A stretch of DNA of 64,000 nucleotides from Gnetum montanum. Lineage: Eukaryota; Streptophyta; Gnetopsida; Gnetales; Gnetaceae. Shown in pieces: positions 1 to 10,330 of the stretch (the first letter of the stretch is position 1; every line of letters begins with the position of its first letter). A program made the translations under genes and the position numbers. The DNA lies in assembly GCA_015680685.1 (NCBI GenBank), contig MNCI01017582.1, positions 186,001-250,000 of the forward strand, given 5' to 3'. The notes under the pieces are model-generated. The model made no database searches and was not told the DNA's origin. It saw only the letters and a program-made list of their open reading frames with translations.

Positions 1-700
1 TAGAAATATGGAAGAATTTAGAGATGAAAATGATCTTATTGCTTATGACTTTAATTGTGCAATGTCCTATACCTTATATGCTAAGTGTTTTTAATTATCA
101 ATTTTAATGTTACCAATTTTATTTAATTTTTAATTGAGTTGATATTATTTGTAGGAAGTCATATGATTATAGCATCCACTATTAACAATCCAAGTATTTT
201 GATTAATAGTGTTAAAAACATTATGGCTAGAATGATTACCTTCATCAAATGTTTCTTCAACATTTATGCTATCTTCTTTCTTTGTATTTTTCTCATTCTT
301 TTTTAGTTATTATTGGTAGTCTTCAAAATCAATTCTTGTCTAGCAATCTTCATATGTATATATCTTTTTCATGAAAAACCTACACTATGAGATTAATGTA
401 TTTCTTTGATTGATGTTTTATCTTCCTCTTGCTTGTTTTCTTTCTTTTATGACTTGAAATCTTTTAGTCTTCTTCTTCTTTTCATGAAATTTTTTATTCC
501 TTGGCTTGTACTAGAATTATCTTCCTTTACCTTTATACTTTTCTCCTCTTCCTCTTTTACTAGAGATATATGCTTACTTAATGGAATTTTTTTTCTTCTT
601 ATCTTCATGATTTGAAAACTATAAATTTGAGCCACTAGTTCATCTATGCTGAGTATGTTGAGATTCTTAGCTAGGAACAATGCTTTCCATTGTATTTTTA
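1..700 (-). pseudogene. Ty1/copia gag C-terminus and protease start, decayed fragment
   Basis: On the minus strand about 680-450 encodes a Lys/Glu-rich stretch that opens with LSIDELVAQ, which resembles the C-terminal part of copia Gag, where a short helical segment is followed by a charged linker. Further along the same strand, at about 195-148, comes WIVNSGCYNHMT. This matches the copia aspartic-protease start (W-x-V-D-S-G-C-x-N-H-M), with the catalytic Asp changed to Asn. Stops and frame breaks lie between the two. The fragment runs off the left edge of the window and ends close to the A1 LTR on the right, so A1 probably inserted into it or truncated it. It cannot be active. The protease motif is the firm part; the gag call is weaker. 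Confidence 0.6.
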
Positions 701-702
701 AA

Positions 703-1078
703 TGTTGGATTTATGCATAAGGCTTTGAGATTTTGGTTCAGTGTCATTTTTATTACATTTCATGTGTGGTATTGAACTTGTTCCCAAGAGGAACTGTAAC
801 AAAAGCAATGCACCTACCCCCAAGAAGGATTACAATGCATGTGTGCTTAGTACAATTTGTTTCTTATAATTACAAAATCCATAAAAAATCATAAAGCATA
901 AAATCATGGATTTCTAACTATACTCTATGTATTATATTATCTTTTATGTTTATTTAATACAATAATATAAAAAAATTTTTATGCAACCCACTCAACATTG
1001 TCCTTGAGGCTTACAACCATACCACATTATAATTTATATGATAAATCACATTGGTCCAAAATTGGTGGGACCTTATTA
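703..1078 (+). repeat. 5' LTR of Athila-like element A1
   Basis: This segment is a diverged direct repeat of about 16,157-16,551. Shared landmarks in order are AGAGGAA, TGCACCTA, an AAG-GAT purine stretch, AATGCAT, CATAAAATCAT and GGTCCAAAATT. Gag-like coding begins about 130 bp downstream, and a decayed Athila-type primer-binding site follows at once. Exact ends are uncertain because the TG and CA termini have mutated and no target-site duplication was found. An alternative is that the true LTR starts at about 831, after a purine-rich stretch, and that the homology before it belongs to an internal 3' end. Confidence 0.55.
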
Positions 1079-1101
1079 TTAGCATCGGTACTGGTGAGGA
1101 C
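1079..1101 (+). promoter_or_regulatory. Candidate decayed primer-binding site of A1
   Basis: The sequence from TTAGCATCGG to GAGGAC can be aligned to the Athila-type site that starts TTGGCGCCG and ends in GGGGAC. Most differences are C-to-T or G-to-A, plus a three-base insertion. Its position directly after the left LTR supports the call. A related but better preserved site follows the A3 LTR at 32,233. Confidence 0.4.
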
Positions 1102-1204
1102 ATTGCTAAGTCACCTAACAACACTTATACATTCTTGAATTTAACTTTTATTAGATCAATTATATGTTTCTTAGTATTATGTGTAGGTTTTAAACACAAA
1201 TGAG

Positions 1205-1445
1205 ATGGTAGATATTGCTAAGAATCCACCAAAGATCTTTAGAAATTGACCAAAATAAAGAAGGAATTTCATCTTCTTTGATCATTTAAAGGATAGAAAC
1301 CTTCTACTAGTTATCTTGGCTTATCACCAACATAAGCAAGGAAGATGGAGAGATTTTTATGAATAGTTCTCTAGGGACATATTCATGGTTACACTAGATG
1401 ATCTTAAAGATGCCCTAATTCAAATGGGGCTAGAGGAAACATGTC
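1205..1445 (+). pseudogene. A1 gag, 5' portion, cut by element G1
   Basis: A plus-strand frame reads through KNPPKIFRN, then LLLVILAYHQHKQGRWRDFYE and LDDLKDALIQMGLEET, up to the left edge of G1. Only a few stops occur, and they sit at likely Gln or Arg codons (TGA, TAA, TAG). The reading is coding in character and lies where gag should begin after the A1 primer-binding site. The rest of gag resumes at 7,904 on the far side of G1. I did not identify a diagnostic Gag motif in this part, so its identity rests on position and on the clearer gag-like sequence downstream. Confidence 0.45.
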
Positions 1446-2395
1446 ATGAAGGGATACCTCTTCTGATCCCTTTGTTCTTCCCTATGTGTGTGTTCTTGTA
1501 GGTTTTTGGACATTGGAAAGATGTCTTGGAATTTCACGAGATATCTTGGCTAATCTTGGAAGTGAATGGAGATGACTTACTATTTAGGTTGATGTCTTGG
1601 TTAAGATGTCTCACCAGAACCTAAGATGTCTTAGGTGAGACATCTCCACTATAGCTATGACAACTTTTCTCCAAAAGAGACATCTTTCAAAAATAGTAGA
1701 TATCTCAACTAAGAGTTGGAATTTTACAAGAGACATCTTGAAAAGATTAGATATGACCCATATGAATGAGGAAAATTCAAGAAACACCCATTCCAATTAG
1801 TGATATAGGTGAAATGTAATGGAAACAAGATGAAAATAATGGGGGAGTAGGTGAGAAGACTTAGTAAGCATCTAAAAAACATCAAGAAGAGTTGAGGAAA
1901 GGTTTCTAAGATTCTTATCTTTTAGTTTCACATAAATATTAATGTATCCATCACTGTTGATATGAAAATGAATGATAGAAAGTTCTCTTAAGAGTGGATA
2001 GCTAAGCAAGAGAGTGTTGGTGCACATATTGGATGAGTGCAATTGGTGATTGTAGCTCCAAGATCATCTTGTGGTATGTTGATCTATGTCTTCTATTATC
2101 TTATATCTCACTTGTGAGTTGAAGATCTCAATCCTGGGTTGTGGGAGAGATTTCTATTAGTTGTGTCTTGCATTAAGATCATCCATTGTGTGATTGTAGA
2201 GCCTCATTCCCTGCGATATTGTTTGAGTATGATAGGTTTTGGATGTTTGTGGGTTTTGTGAATCCTATTGTAATCTTCTAATTAAAATAATTGAAGTTAG
2301 ATAGTTTTCTTGTTTTTTAGAAAATAATTATGTTTGTGCATAATATTTTGATTTAGTATTGGAAGATGATCTATTATTGGAGTTAACCTAGTCCA
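1446..2395 (+). repeat. 5' LTR of G1
   Basis: This is a direct repeat of 6,952-7,903. It starts TGAAGGGATACC and ends CCTAGTCCA; the other copy starts TTTAGGGACACC and ends CCTAATTTA. Between about 1,510 and 1,750 the octamer AGATGTCT or its complement AGACATCT recurs about nine times in both orientations. The start was chosen because the N1 LTR, read on its own strand, begins TGTAGGGATACC. Confidence 0.88.
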
Positions 2396-2401
2396 TGTTA
2401 T

Positions 2402-2413
2402 TAGTATCAAAAC
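2402..2413 (+). promoter_or_regulatory. G1 primer-binding site (tRNA-iMet type)
   Basis: TAGTATCAAAAC lies six bases after the 5' LTR. The usual plant site is TGGTATCAGAGC; the differences are G-to-A changes. It would prime minus-strand cDNA synthesis. Confidence 0.8.
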
Positions 2414-2460
2414 AATTTCTATTATTATTGGATTTTAATTGAGGATTTTATCACTTTCAT

Positions 2461-3780
2461 ATGGCAGCTAAGAAAAAATAAGTGCAAGCTCTGAATCAAG
2501 ACATGAGTAGCATGAGTTTTCCTTCCAAATGATGGTTGCTTAGTTAGATGAAATCAACAAAAAAAGTGGATATACATGCAAGTCCTAGCCATATTTTGAC
2601 ATACGAATATGAAGAGCACGTGCGTTCAAATGAGGAAATCTCATAGCTAGGTGGAGATGGAGTGGATGAAGAGAAAGAATAATCTAGCTATGGAAGTGTA
2701 GGAAACCATCTACCAAGGATTCCAATTGGAGGAAATCCTATTTCTTAAATAAGAACTCCAATGGCTCCAGAGATGTTCAATACTTCTTCTTCAAGAAAGC
2801 TTAATGAGAAAGATGAGGCAAGTCTTTCTAGAGCATTCAAAAAATTTCCATGACTTTTGTACATGAACTTGAAGACTTTTAATGATGTAGATGATACCAA
2901 TACTTTTGAAAGTTATTTGAAGGCACTTGAGAAGAATTTCTAGTTGGAAGAGATATCAAACAACCTAAGGGTACCTCTTGCTAAATCTAGATTAGAATGT
3001 ATGGCTTCTACTGAATGAAAAAACAAGTCCCACAGTTATAAAGGATAAAATGGTCAACCTATCAAAGATTGTGATTTGATGAAATATAAGCTGAAGAGAA
3101 AATTCAAGTAGTCTCATCAAAGACAAGAAATCATTATGAAGTTAAAATTCCTAAGGCATGATGACAAGGATGTAAAATAATTTTACATTAAATTTTGTGA
3201 TCTATTCCATCAAAAGATAAATTGGAAAGAGTATGAACAAGCTTCAATCTTTTTAGAAGGTCTCAAAATGTCATACTAGCAAGAGTTATCCATTTATGAG
3301 CCACAGACTCTTGATGATGCTTATGATTTGGTACTTAAGGCCAAGAATAAATTAGGAGGATTTGGAAATAGGAGCAAACAAACTTTCAATAGAAAGGAGA
3401 AGGGATGTAGATCTGATAAGGCATCCATGTACAAATATAAAGACAAGGAGGGTAGCTAAGACATGAAGACTAAAAGAGGTGATGAAAAGAACAAAGTTAA
3501 AAAGGACCAAGGTAAGGGAGACAAAGGTCAAGGTAGCAACTCATCAAACATTTAGTGCTTCAAGTATGAAGAATTGGGACACAAGTAGTGGGAATGTTCA
3601 CTTCATAAGGTAGCTAAGGGCAAAGATGTGCAAATCATGAAAGTGGAGAAGAAATTAAGCTAGGCTCTTCAAAGTGGCAATCTTAATGCTCCAAAAACTA
3701 ATGATGTTTCTAAATTAAATTCTTTTGCATTCATGGGGAATGTCAATAGAGAAGATCATCCTTATAAGAAATTGTTGTTT
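2461..3780 (+). pseudogene. G1 gag (nucleocapsid), decayed
   Basis: An ATG at 2,461 opens MAAKKK and is followed by a frame with many stops. Around 2,880-3,360 the reading (NTFESYLKALEKNFQLEE, then PQTLDDAYDLVLKAKNKLGG) resembles the capsid part of gypsy Gag. A basic linker rich in Lys and Gly follows. At about 3,556-3,600 there is a zinc knuckle C-F-K-Y-x4-H-x4-C, in which the second Cys of the C-x2-C-x4-H-x4-C motif has become Tyr. Gag would package element RNA into cytoplasmic particles. Stops at 2,479, 2,536 and elsewhere make it non-functional. Confidence 0.75.
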
Positions 3781-4240
3781 TGAATTGGGAATAGTTGTTT
3801 ACCTACTAGGAAATGGATTCATGTTTTAATTGATGGGGGAGCCCAAGAAAATGTTATTTCTTCTACGGTAGTTTCTAAATTGGGTTTGCTAACTAATCCT
3901 CATCCAAGATACTATAAGGTGGATCGGTTTTCTAGAGATTTTTCCCAATGGAATCCATGATTTAATTCCTATGATAGTAGAAAAAGTGAGGTAGAAAAAC
4001 TTACTTAATGCTTACTTAATCCTTCTAGGCTAGAGGAAATATATTAATAAACATGATGAAACTAGTTTTGATTTTTTTGTTATGAAAATAATGGCAACTA
4101 ACCATGATTATGTGTAGGTTGAACTTCCTACAGTTGTGCTAGGCTTGAAGAAAAACTTTTCCAAGGTGATTAAGGGAGAATTGAATGGACTACCACTGAT
4201 GAGGAATGTACAACATCAGATTGATTTCATTCCTAGTGCT
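3781..4240 (+). pseudogene. G1 aspartic protease, decayed
   Basis: At about 3,820-3,870 the reading is VLIDGGAQENVISS, matching the retropepsin active-site motif D-S/G-G-A followed by the hydrophobic strand. The catalytic Asp is kept. The segment between gag and reverse transcriptase has the expected length, but stops and frame changes follow near 3,958 and 4,118. The enzyme would have cut the Gag-Pol precursor. Confidence 0.7.
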
Positions 4241-5020
4241 ACCATTCCAAAGGAGAGAGCTTATAGGATGATACCAAATTAGAGGGTTGAATTGTAAAGA
4301 TAAATAGAGGGGTTACTTACAAATGGCTTTGTAAGGAAATAAAATTTATCTTGTGTAGTTCCAGTAGTGCTAGCGCAAAAGAATGATAGTGATTAATGGA
4401 GAATGTGCATTAATTTTAGGGCAGTAAAAAGGATGACAATGACATAAAAGTTTCCTATTCCAAGGATGGATGATATTCTTGATGTCTTTACCAATGTTGT
4501 AATTTTTAGCAAATTTGATGTAAAAACTAGGTACCATCAAATTAGGCCTAATAATGAGTGGAAGATATCTTTCAGAAAACTAGATGGATTATTTGAGTGG
4601 TTGGTGATGCCATTTAGGCTTACAAATGCACTTGCTACATTCATGAGGTTCATGCATGATGTATTCAAGGATTTGATTGGTAATTGTTGTATTGTCTTTT
4701 TTGACAATATTTTAGTGTATAGCTCTAATGAGGAAGAGCACATGGATCACTTGAGGATGATGTAACTTAAGTTGGAAAAGGCACAACTAGTAATCAATTT
4801 CAAGAAATTTCAATTTTTCAAGATTAAAATCACATATTTGGAACATGTGATTTCTAAATACCAAAATTAGATGAAAGCTACTAAGGTGAAGCCTATTAGG
4901 AATTGGCCAAATCCTAAGAATGTTGGGAAGGTAAGATCATTTCTTGGTTTAGTAGGTTTTTATATGTTTTCTTTTTTAAAGAAAAATAACAAATTTATGT
5001 GGAATAATGAAGCCCAAGAG
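4241..5020 (+). pseudogene. G1 reverse transcriptase, decayed
   Basis: Recognisable gypsy RT blocks are: a primer-grip-side block ending in FSKFDVKTRYHQIR (about 4,505-4,548); LVMPFRLTNALATFMRFMHDVF (about 4,600-4,665), the usual MPFGLTNAPATFQ block with Gly changed to Arg; and FFDNILVYSSNEEEH (about 4,698-4,742), the FxDDILVYS active-site block with the second catalytic Asp changed to Asn. The connection block VRSFLGLVGFY follows at about 4,932-4,965. A TAA ends the open frame after the active site. Confidence 0.88.
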
Positions 5021-5450
5021 AGCTTTGACTTGTTGAAACCAAAGATTACTAGTGAACTAGTGCTTGCAATTCCAAATTTTCAAAAACTTTCTCAAGTAAA
5101 GATAGATGCAAGTGGACTTACTATTGGTGGGATAATTTCAAAAGAAGGTAGGCCTATTGCTTACTTTTATAAAAGGTTGAATGAGTTAAGGCAAAAATAT
5201 AACATATATGAGAAGGATTTGTACACTATTCTTCAAGAAATCAAGCATTAGAGCCATTACTCATTATCCAAGAAATTCACCTTGATGATGGACCACAAAG
5301 AACTTCAATTTCTAAACTCACAAAAGAAGTTGCATGCAAAGCATATGAATTGGATTCCATAGTTACAGGAATTCAATTTTGTGTTGAAGTAAAAATGTTG
5401 AAAAGCCAATGTAGTGGTTGATGCATTATCCAGGGCACATGTGGTAAATT
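5021..5450 (+). pseudogene. G1 RNase H, decayed
   Basis: The reading KIDASGLTIGGIISKEGRPIAYFYKRL, then YNIYEKDLYTILQEIKH (about 5,098-5,250), is the gypsy RNase H start (DASG, then GRPIAY, then YEKELLAI). The first catalytic Asp and the Glu of YEKDL are present. A TAG follows IKH, and the second half (MDHKELQFL, then VVDALSRAH) continues to about 5,445 with further stops. It would degrade RNA in the RNA:DNA hybrid during cDNA synthesis. Confidence 0.85.
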
Positions 5451-5529
5451 TCAGCATACCTCATGTGGAAGGTATGGATGATTTTGCTTCTTTCTATGAG
5501 CATGATTTTGATTTTGGGTAGGTTTGGAG

Positions 5530-6705
5530 GAGCCTCAAAGAGCCATTGATGAATAGATTAGACCAAAAGAGAAACTATCATATTCAAGATAAACTATTAT
5601 TTAAGAATGAAAAGGTATATGTTTATAATTATGATTTTAGGAAAATGATTTTATTTGAAAAGAATTTTAGTGGCATGGTAGGTTACATATGTAGGGATAA
5701 AACATTGAAACTTGTGGGTAAGAACTATTTTTGACTTGTTATGAAAATAGAAGCTTCAAAATTTGTGAAGGATTCTTTAACATGTTAGAATTTCAAAGGA
5801 TGTAAAGGTGTGGATGGACACTATATGTCTTTGCCAATTCCCAAAGGTCTATGGGAATGTGTATCAAGGGACTTTGTAAGTGATATTTCAAAGACCAAAA
5901 GTGCAAAAAATGAAATTTTTATTATGGCCGATAAGTTTTCTAAGATGACACATTTTATTCCATGAAAGAAGGTAAGTGATGCTTTTGATGTTGCAAATTT
6001 GTTTTTTTAGTTTCTTGTGAAGTTGCATGCTATTCCTTTGAATACTATTAGTGATAGAGATTCCAAGTTCAGAAGTCATTTTCGAAGGTCTCTTTGAAAA
6101 ATTTTAGGAACAAAGTTAAATTTTTCTAGTACATATCATCCATAATTTTATGGTCAAACAAAGGTGATGAATAAATCCTTTCTAAACATATTAATATGTT
6201 TATGTGATGAATAGGCAAAGTGGAAAAACTTATTTTTTCATGTTGAGTTTTGTATAATAATGATTTTCATGTTACTATTGGTAAAATCCCATTTGAGGTG
6301 AACTATGGGTTTTGTCCAAAGATGATGGATACTTTGAAAATATTTAATGGTGAAGCTTCACATAGTATTGATTTTGTCCAAGAGATGAGGGATCTTCATG
6401 CGTAAGTAAAATCAAATCTTGAGAAGAAGGATGAAGAGAGAGTTCTTAAGAGGAATGAGGGTAAGTGGAAGCCTAAATTTTCTATTGGTGACTTTGTTGG
6501 GGTGCACTTAAAGAAGAAGTAGTTGAGAGATGTTACCTTGTCCAAATTGAAAGCCAAAATGATGGGATCTTTCAAAATCAAGGCTAAAATTAATGATAAT
6601 GGTTTTAACATTAATTTATCAAATGATGTTGATATGTCTTCTATGTTTAATATTTTAGATCTTGTGTACCATCATGGACCAGCTAATGAGGAGACCATAT
6701 AGGGT
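5530..6705 (+). pseudogene. G1 integrase, decayed; catalytic Glu replaced
   Basis: The N-terminal zinc-binding part is poorly kept (RDKTLKLVGKNYF at about 5,694-5,733). The core reads LPIPKGLWECVSRDFV (first catalytic Asp), NEIFIMADKFSKMTHFIP, and then ISDRDSKF (second Asp). In the third block GQTKVMNKSF the family's Glu in GQTEVVNR is Lys, which would abolish catalysis. The C-terminal part reads IGDFVGVHLKKK, then INDNGFNINL and FNILDLVYHHGP, the usual gypsy integrase tail. Stops at 5,964, 6,008 and elsewhere confirm a pseudogene. Confidence 0.85.
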
Positions 6706-6933
6706 AGCATCAATAATTTGAAGGGGCATATTGCTCTAAGCATTCAATGGATAGAAAGGTAATTGTTCTCACTTGAATGGAATCTTCTATCACTCATGGA
6801 GTTAAGAGGCATGAAAATTTAACTCATTTGGATGATCAATATATTGATGATGTTGTATGGATCAATGAGAGAAAACTTCATGAGTGGGAAATCACTTCAA
6901 TCCCTACTCCATTATTCACATGAGTTCACTTGT

Positions 6934-6947
6934 TGAAAGGGAGAGAG
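6934..6947 (+). other. G1 polypurine tract
   Basis: GAAAGGGAGAGAG precedes the 3' LTR by four bases. It would prime plus-strand DNA synthesis. N1 has a similar tract with the same four-base spacing. Confidence 0.75.
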
Positions 6948-6951
6948 CTAG

Positions 6952-7903
6952 TTTAGGGACACCTCTTCAGATCTTTTTGTCCTTTCATATGCATGTATTT
7001 TTGTAGGTTTTCAAATACTTGAGAGATGTCTTCGATGTACACAAGACATCTTTCCTAAGCCTAGAAGTGACTAGAGATGATTTACTATTTAGGCTAATGT
7101 CTCATGTAAGACATCTCACTAGAACTTGAGACATCTTAGGTGAGATGTTTTCACTATAGCTGGAACATCTTGGATCTAGATGAGACATCTTAGAAAAATA
7201 GTAGACTTCATAACCAAGATTTGGGATTTTAGAGGATACATCTTAATAAGATTAGAGATCACCCATACAGATGGGAAAACTTCCAAAAATGGCCATTCCA
7301 ATTTGGAAAATAACTAGAATGCAATGGAAAAAAAATATGAAAATAGATAGGGAGAAGGTGAGAAGACTTGAGAAACATCTTAAAAATCTTAGGATGAGTT
7401 GAGAAAATTTTTCTAGGATTTTTATCTTCCAATTTGACATAAATATTGATGTATTTACCATTGTTTAGGTGAGAATGAATGTGAGAAAATTCTCTTGAGA
7501 GTAGAGATCTGAGTAAGAGAAAGTGGGTGAGTACATTGGATAAGTACAATTGGTGATTACAGGACCAGGATCAACTTGTGGTGTGTTGATCTATGTGTTC
7601 TATTCTCTTGTATCTCACTTGTGCATTGAAGATCTCAATCCTAGACTATGAGAGAGATTTCTATTAGTTGTGTCTTGCATTGAGATCAACCATTGTGTGG
7701 TTTTAGAGCCTCATGCTCTAAAATATCATTTAAGTATGATAGGTTTTGAATGTTTGTGGGTTTTGTAAACCTTGTTGTAATCTTCTAATTAAAATAATTG
7801 AAGTTAGCTGGTTTTTCAATTTTCTAGCAAATAATTTTATCTTTGCATAATATTTGGATTTAGTATTGGAATGTGATTTATTATTAGAGTTGAACCTAAT
7901 TTA
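6952..7903 (+). repeat. 3' LTR of G1
   Basis: This is a direct repeat of the 5' LTR. Shared landmarks include ACTATTTAGG, GAGACATCTTAGGTGAGA, GTGTTGATCTATG, GTTGTGTCTTGCATT and TCTAATTAAAATAATTGAAG. Both terminal dinucleotides have decayed. It abuts the resumed A1 sequence at 7,904. Confidence 0.88.
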
Positions 7904-9110
7904 TAATGCAAGTTATACAAAGCTCATGAACCTATGTACAATGATTACAAGCCTTTGTAGATGCAAGATCTTTGGAGTTGAATGATGGAAGAAAAGGTCA
8001 ATTACAGCTTTTCATCTAATCATTCAAATAAAGAGTAGGAAGCTAAAGTAAATCAGAAGGATACAGGGTCACTCTACCATGAAGGTTCATGATTAGGAGC
8101 TATTAATAGAGGCTTAGCTTAAAATCAAAATGAAGATCTCTTTTCCAAGTTCTAACACTTGCATTTTTTTGAACCTTATGGTGGTAATGATGATTATTGA
8201 AACTATACACATTCCAAGGAAGCATGTTTAAGATAGTATAATAAAATAAATCAACATGACTAATGTAAAAAAATACATAGGATGTAATAGTTATGACCCC
8301 TAGCTTCATATGGAATCTTTTATAATTCTTATTATGTCTAGGGAATCATGATCAATTAGGAGAAGTTGTAGCTATTTCAAGGCACCTACATTGAGCATGT
8401 GGAAACCTAGTATACATCCTTACCTCATAGATCAATTTAGAGATGGATAAATATGGTGGGATTCTTATATGAAAAATTTCATTCCTATGTCCAAATTTCA
8501 AACATATTGAAGGATATGATCAAATGAAGGCAAGAAGCCCATGAATCTCTCAACATCATCATGGACAGATACATAAAAACTAATCATCATTTTCCAAATC
8601 ATGATTTTAGCTAAAGAGAGAAATTAATGCATATCATAAAATGATTAAGGAAGAAGATAAGAGAGTGTATAGACATGAATGTAATGGGATAGGTTCACAA
8701 AAACTTCATTGATCAAATCAAAGTTCTATTAAATGCCGTTGCAAGCATGGAAGGTAAGTGGTGAAAGCAACAATCAACTTAGAAGCACAATTACAACCCA
8801 ACACATAGGATGGAGGATAAAAAAAATTGTAGGTACTACTTAACCTCCCACCATTATCAAGGCCTAGATGCAATATTAGATTAGAAAAAAAAAGATCTTG
8901 ATAATCTTGTTCCACAAACTGGACTAGATTTGGAATGTAATGGATGAAAAGATGATCAACATTGTCAAGGACATTAAGGGTAACATTGTTGAAGCTATGA
9001 CCAAAAAAGTAGTTGCACCACATTAATGTCAAAAGAGGTATAATAGAAAGGATAAAGATAAGCTCTATCATTCTAAGTACATTCAAGAATATTTAAATGA
9101 TGAATCCTCA
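7904..9110 (+). pseudogene. A1 gag, 3' portion, decayed
   Basis: Downstream of G1 the plus strand contains gag-like pieces of the Athila/Tat kind: a block around 8,480-8,720 (DMIKQRQEAHESLNII, then KWLRKKIREC) and a segment near 8,700-8,780 ending LLNAVASMEGKW, which resembles the conserved gag end before the basic linker. A possible nucleocapsid remnant (NCRYYLTSHHYQGLD) follows at about 8,825-8,872. Frames shift repeatedly and stops are common. The assignment rests on these short similarities and on the protease that follows. Confidence 0.5.
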
Positions 9111-9984
9111 TCCTCCAATGATGAGGGTTCCTGCAAGTACTACACAGGCTCTCATAATTCATAGTGTTGCCTAGGCATGGCTCATATTATTGCTAAAATG
9201 GGATGATCTAGGATAATTTGAATCCTAGATTTATCAAGAGGTAAATAAGGAGTACCCTATATCCCATTCATGCATACTATCCTAGAGATATCTATCTACA
9301 ATCCATGTAATAGTACCAACAGTGGCAAGCTTCAAATCCTTAGGGTGCTACTCCATGAAATCTTCTAACTCTAATGCAATAATAGATGGTGCTTCCCATA
9401 TATTTCTAATTTCATGGTACATATGTAGATTCTTATTAGCTTTTACCAATAATACCTTAATATTAGTTACCTCCTCTAAGTAATCCTACCAACCAATCAT
9501 CCTAATACTAGCTTCTACTGCTTGGCCCCATGCAAGGTGGGATATTGATTTAGTTGTAGCTAAGACAGGCTAAATCATATAATATTATCTACTATATTGA
9601 TTCTAATTCTATATTTCCAACTAGACAATATTACTAATTTCCTATTAATTTAATTGTGGAGAAATTTCAAGGTCCTATGGTAGGAAATTCTATTATAATT
9701 GTAGACATGAGAACTATGGGATTGGATATACCTCACCCTCTTCATCTTCTGGAGAGGAAAATCATTCATGCCAAATACAAGCCCACATTCAAGAGATCTT
9801 AATGAAATTTCCTAACCATAATTAAAGTGTAATATGTTTTTTAGGGATAAGTTCTATTGCTATATCTAGTAGAGATAACATAGTGACATCCAATGGTGAT
9901 GTTATCACCATTTTCAAGTCTATGATGGCTTCACAGGGAGTCAAAGAAGGATATTTATTTGAAAAGTAACTTGGTCCTATCAAT

Positions 9985-10330
9985 CCAATGATGGATATCC
10001 AAATTAGTAAAAAGGATCATTGTCTAGTTCTTTGTAACTCTGGTTTAGGAGTCAACTTCATTTTATTGCAACAGTACCTTGATTGGGAGCTTCTTCCACT
10101 CAAGTGTACCAACATTTGGTTGGAGCTGAAAAATCAAGAATATGCATATCCACTAGAACAAGTAGGTAATGTGATTAGTTTTATTACTATTTGGTCACAT
10201 CCCACAAATTAGTTGGTTATTAGATCAAAAAATAATATGAAAGAGGATCTTCTTGTTATCATGGAGATAGCCTAGTTAAGAATTATTAATGTTGGGTTGG
10301 TCTTCCAAGACCTCCACCTCAAAATTGGTA
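9985..10330 (+). pseudogene. A1 aspartic protease, decayed
   Basis: The reading CLVLCNSGLGVNFILLQQYL (about 10,024-10,083) is a retropepsin start with D-S-G changed to N-S-G. The following part (NIWLELKNQ, then VGNVISFITIW, then LVFQDLHLKI) runs parallel to the A3 protease at 34,990-35,330, which has NICLELANE, VENIITTMCGW and ICDLSLEI in the same order. So A1 and A3 belong to related families. Past about 10,330 I see no reverse transcriptase, RNase H or integrase anywhere before the 3' LTR at 16,157. Confidence 0.65.

Larger units (their letters stand above)
1446..7903 (+). mobile_element. G1: complete, decayed Ty3/gypsy retrotransposon
   Basis: This element has two LTRs (1,446-2,395 and 6,952-7,903), a tRNA-iMet-type primer-binding site at 2,402, gag, protease, reverse transcriptase, RNase H and integrase in gypsy order, and a polypurine tract at 6,934-6,947. 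It is about 6.46 kb long. By eye the LTRs differ at roughly one base in five, so the insertion is old. It sits inside the gag of A1. I could not find a convincing 5-bp target duplication (ATGTC on the left, TAATG on the right). No chromodomain could be read after the integrase. Its LTR ends match those of N1 at 48,527-52,367, so G1 is a candidate autonomous relative of that element. Confidence 0.88.

Noticed and set aside
406-615. Plus-strand hydrophobic frame
   Set aside because: It is antisense to the Lys/Glu-rich copia gag fragment; Phe and Leu come from complementing Lys and Glu codons.
8718-9086. Minus-strand 122-codon frame over A1 gag
   Set aside because: No family resemblance, and the plus strand carries gag-like sequence in the right place for A1.
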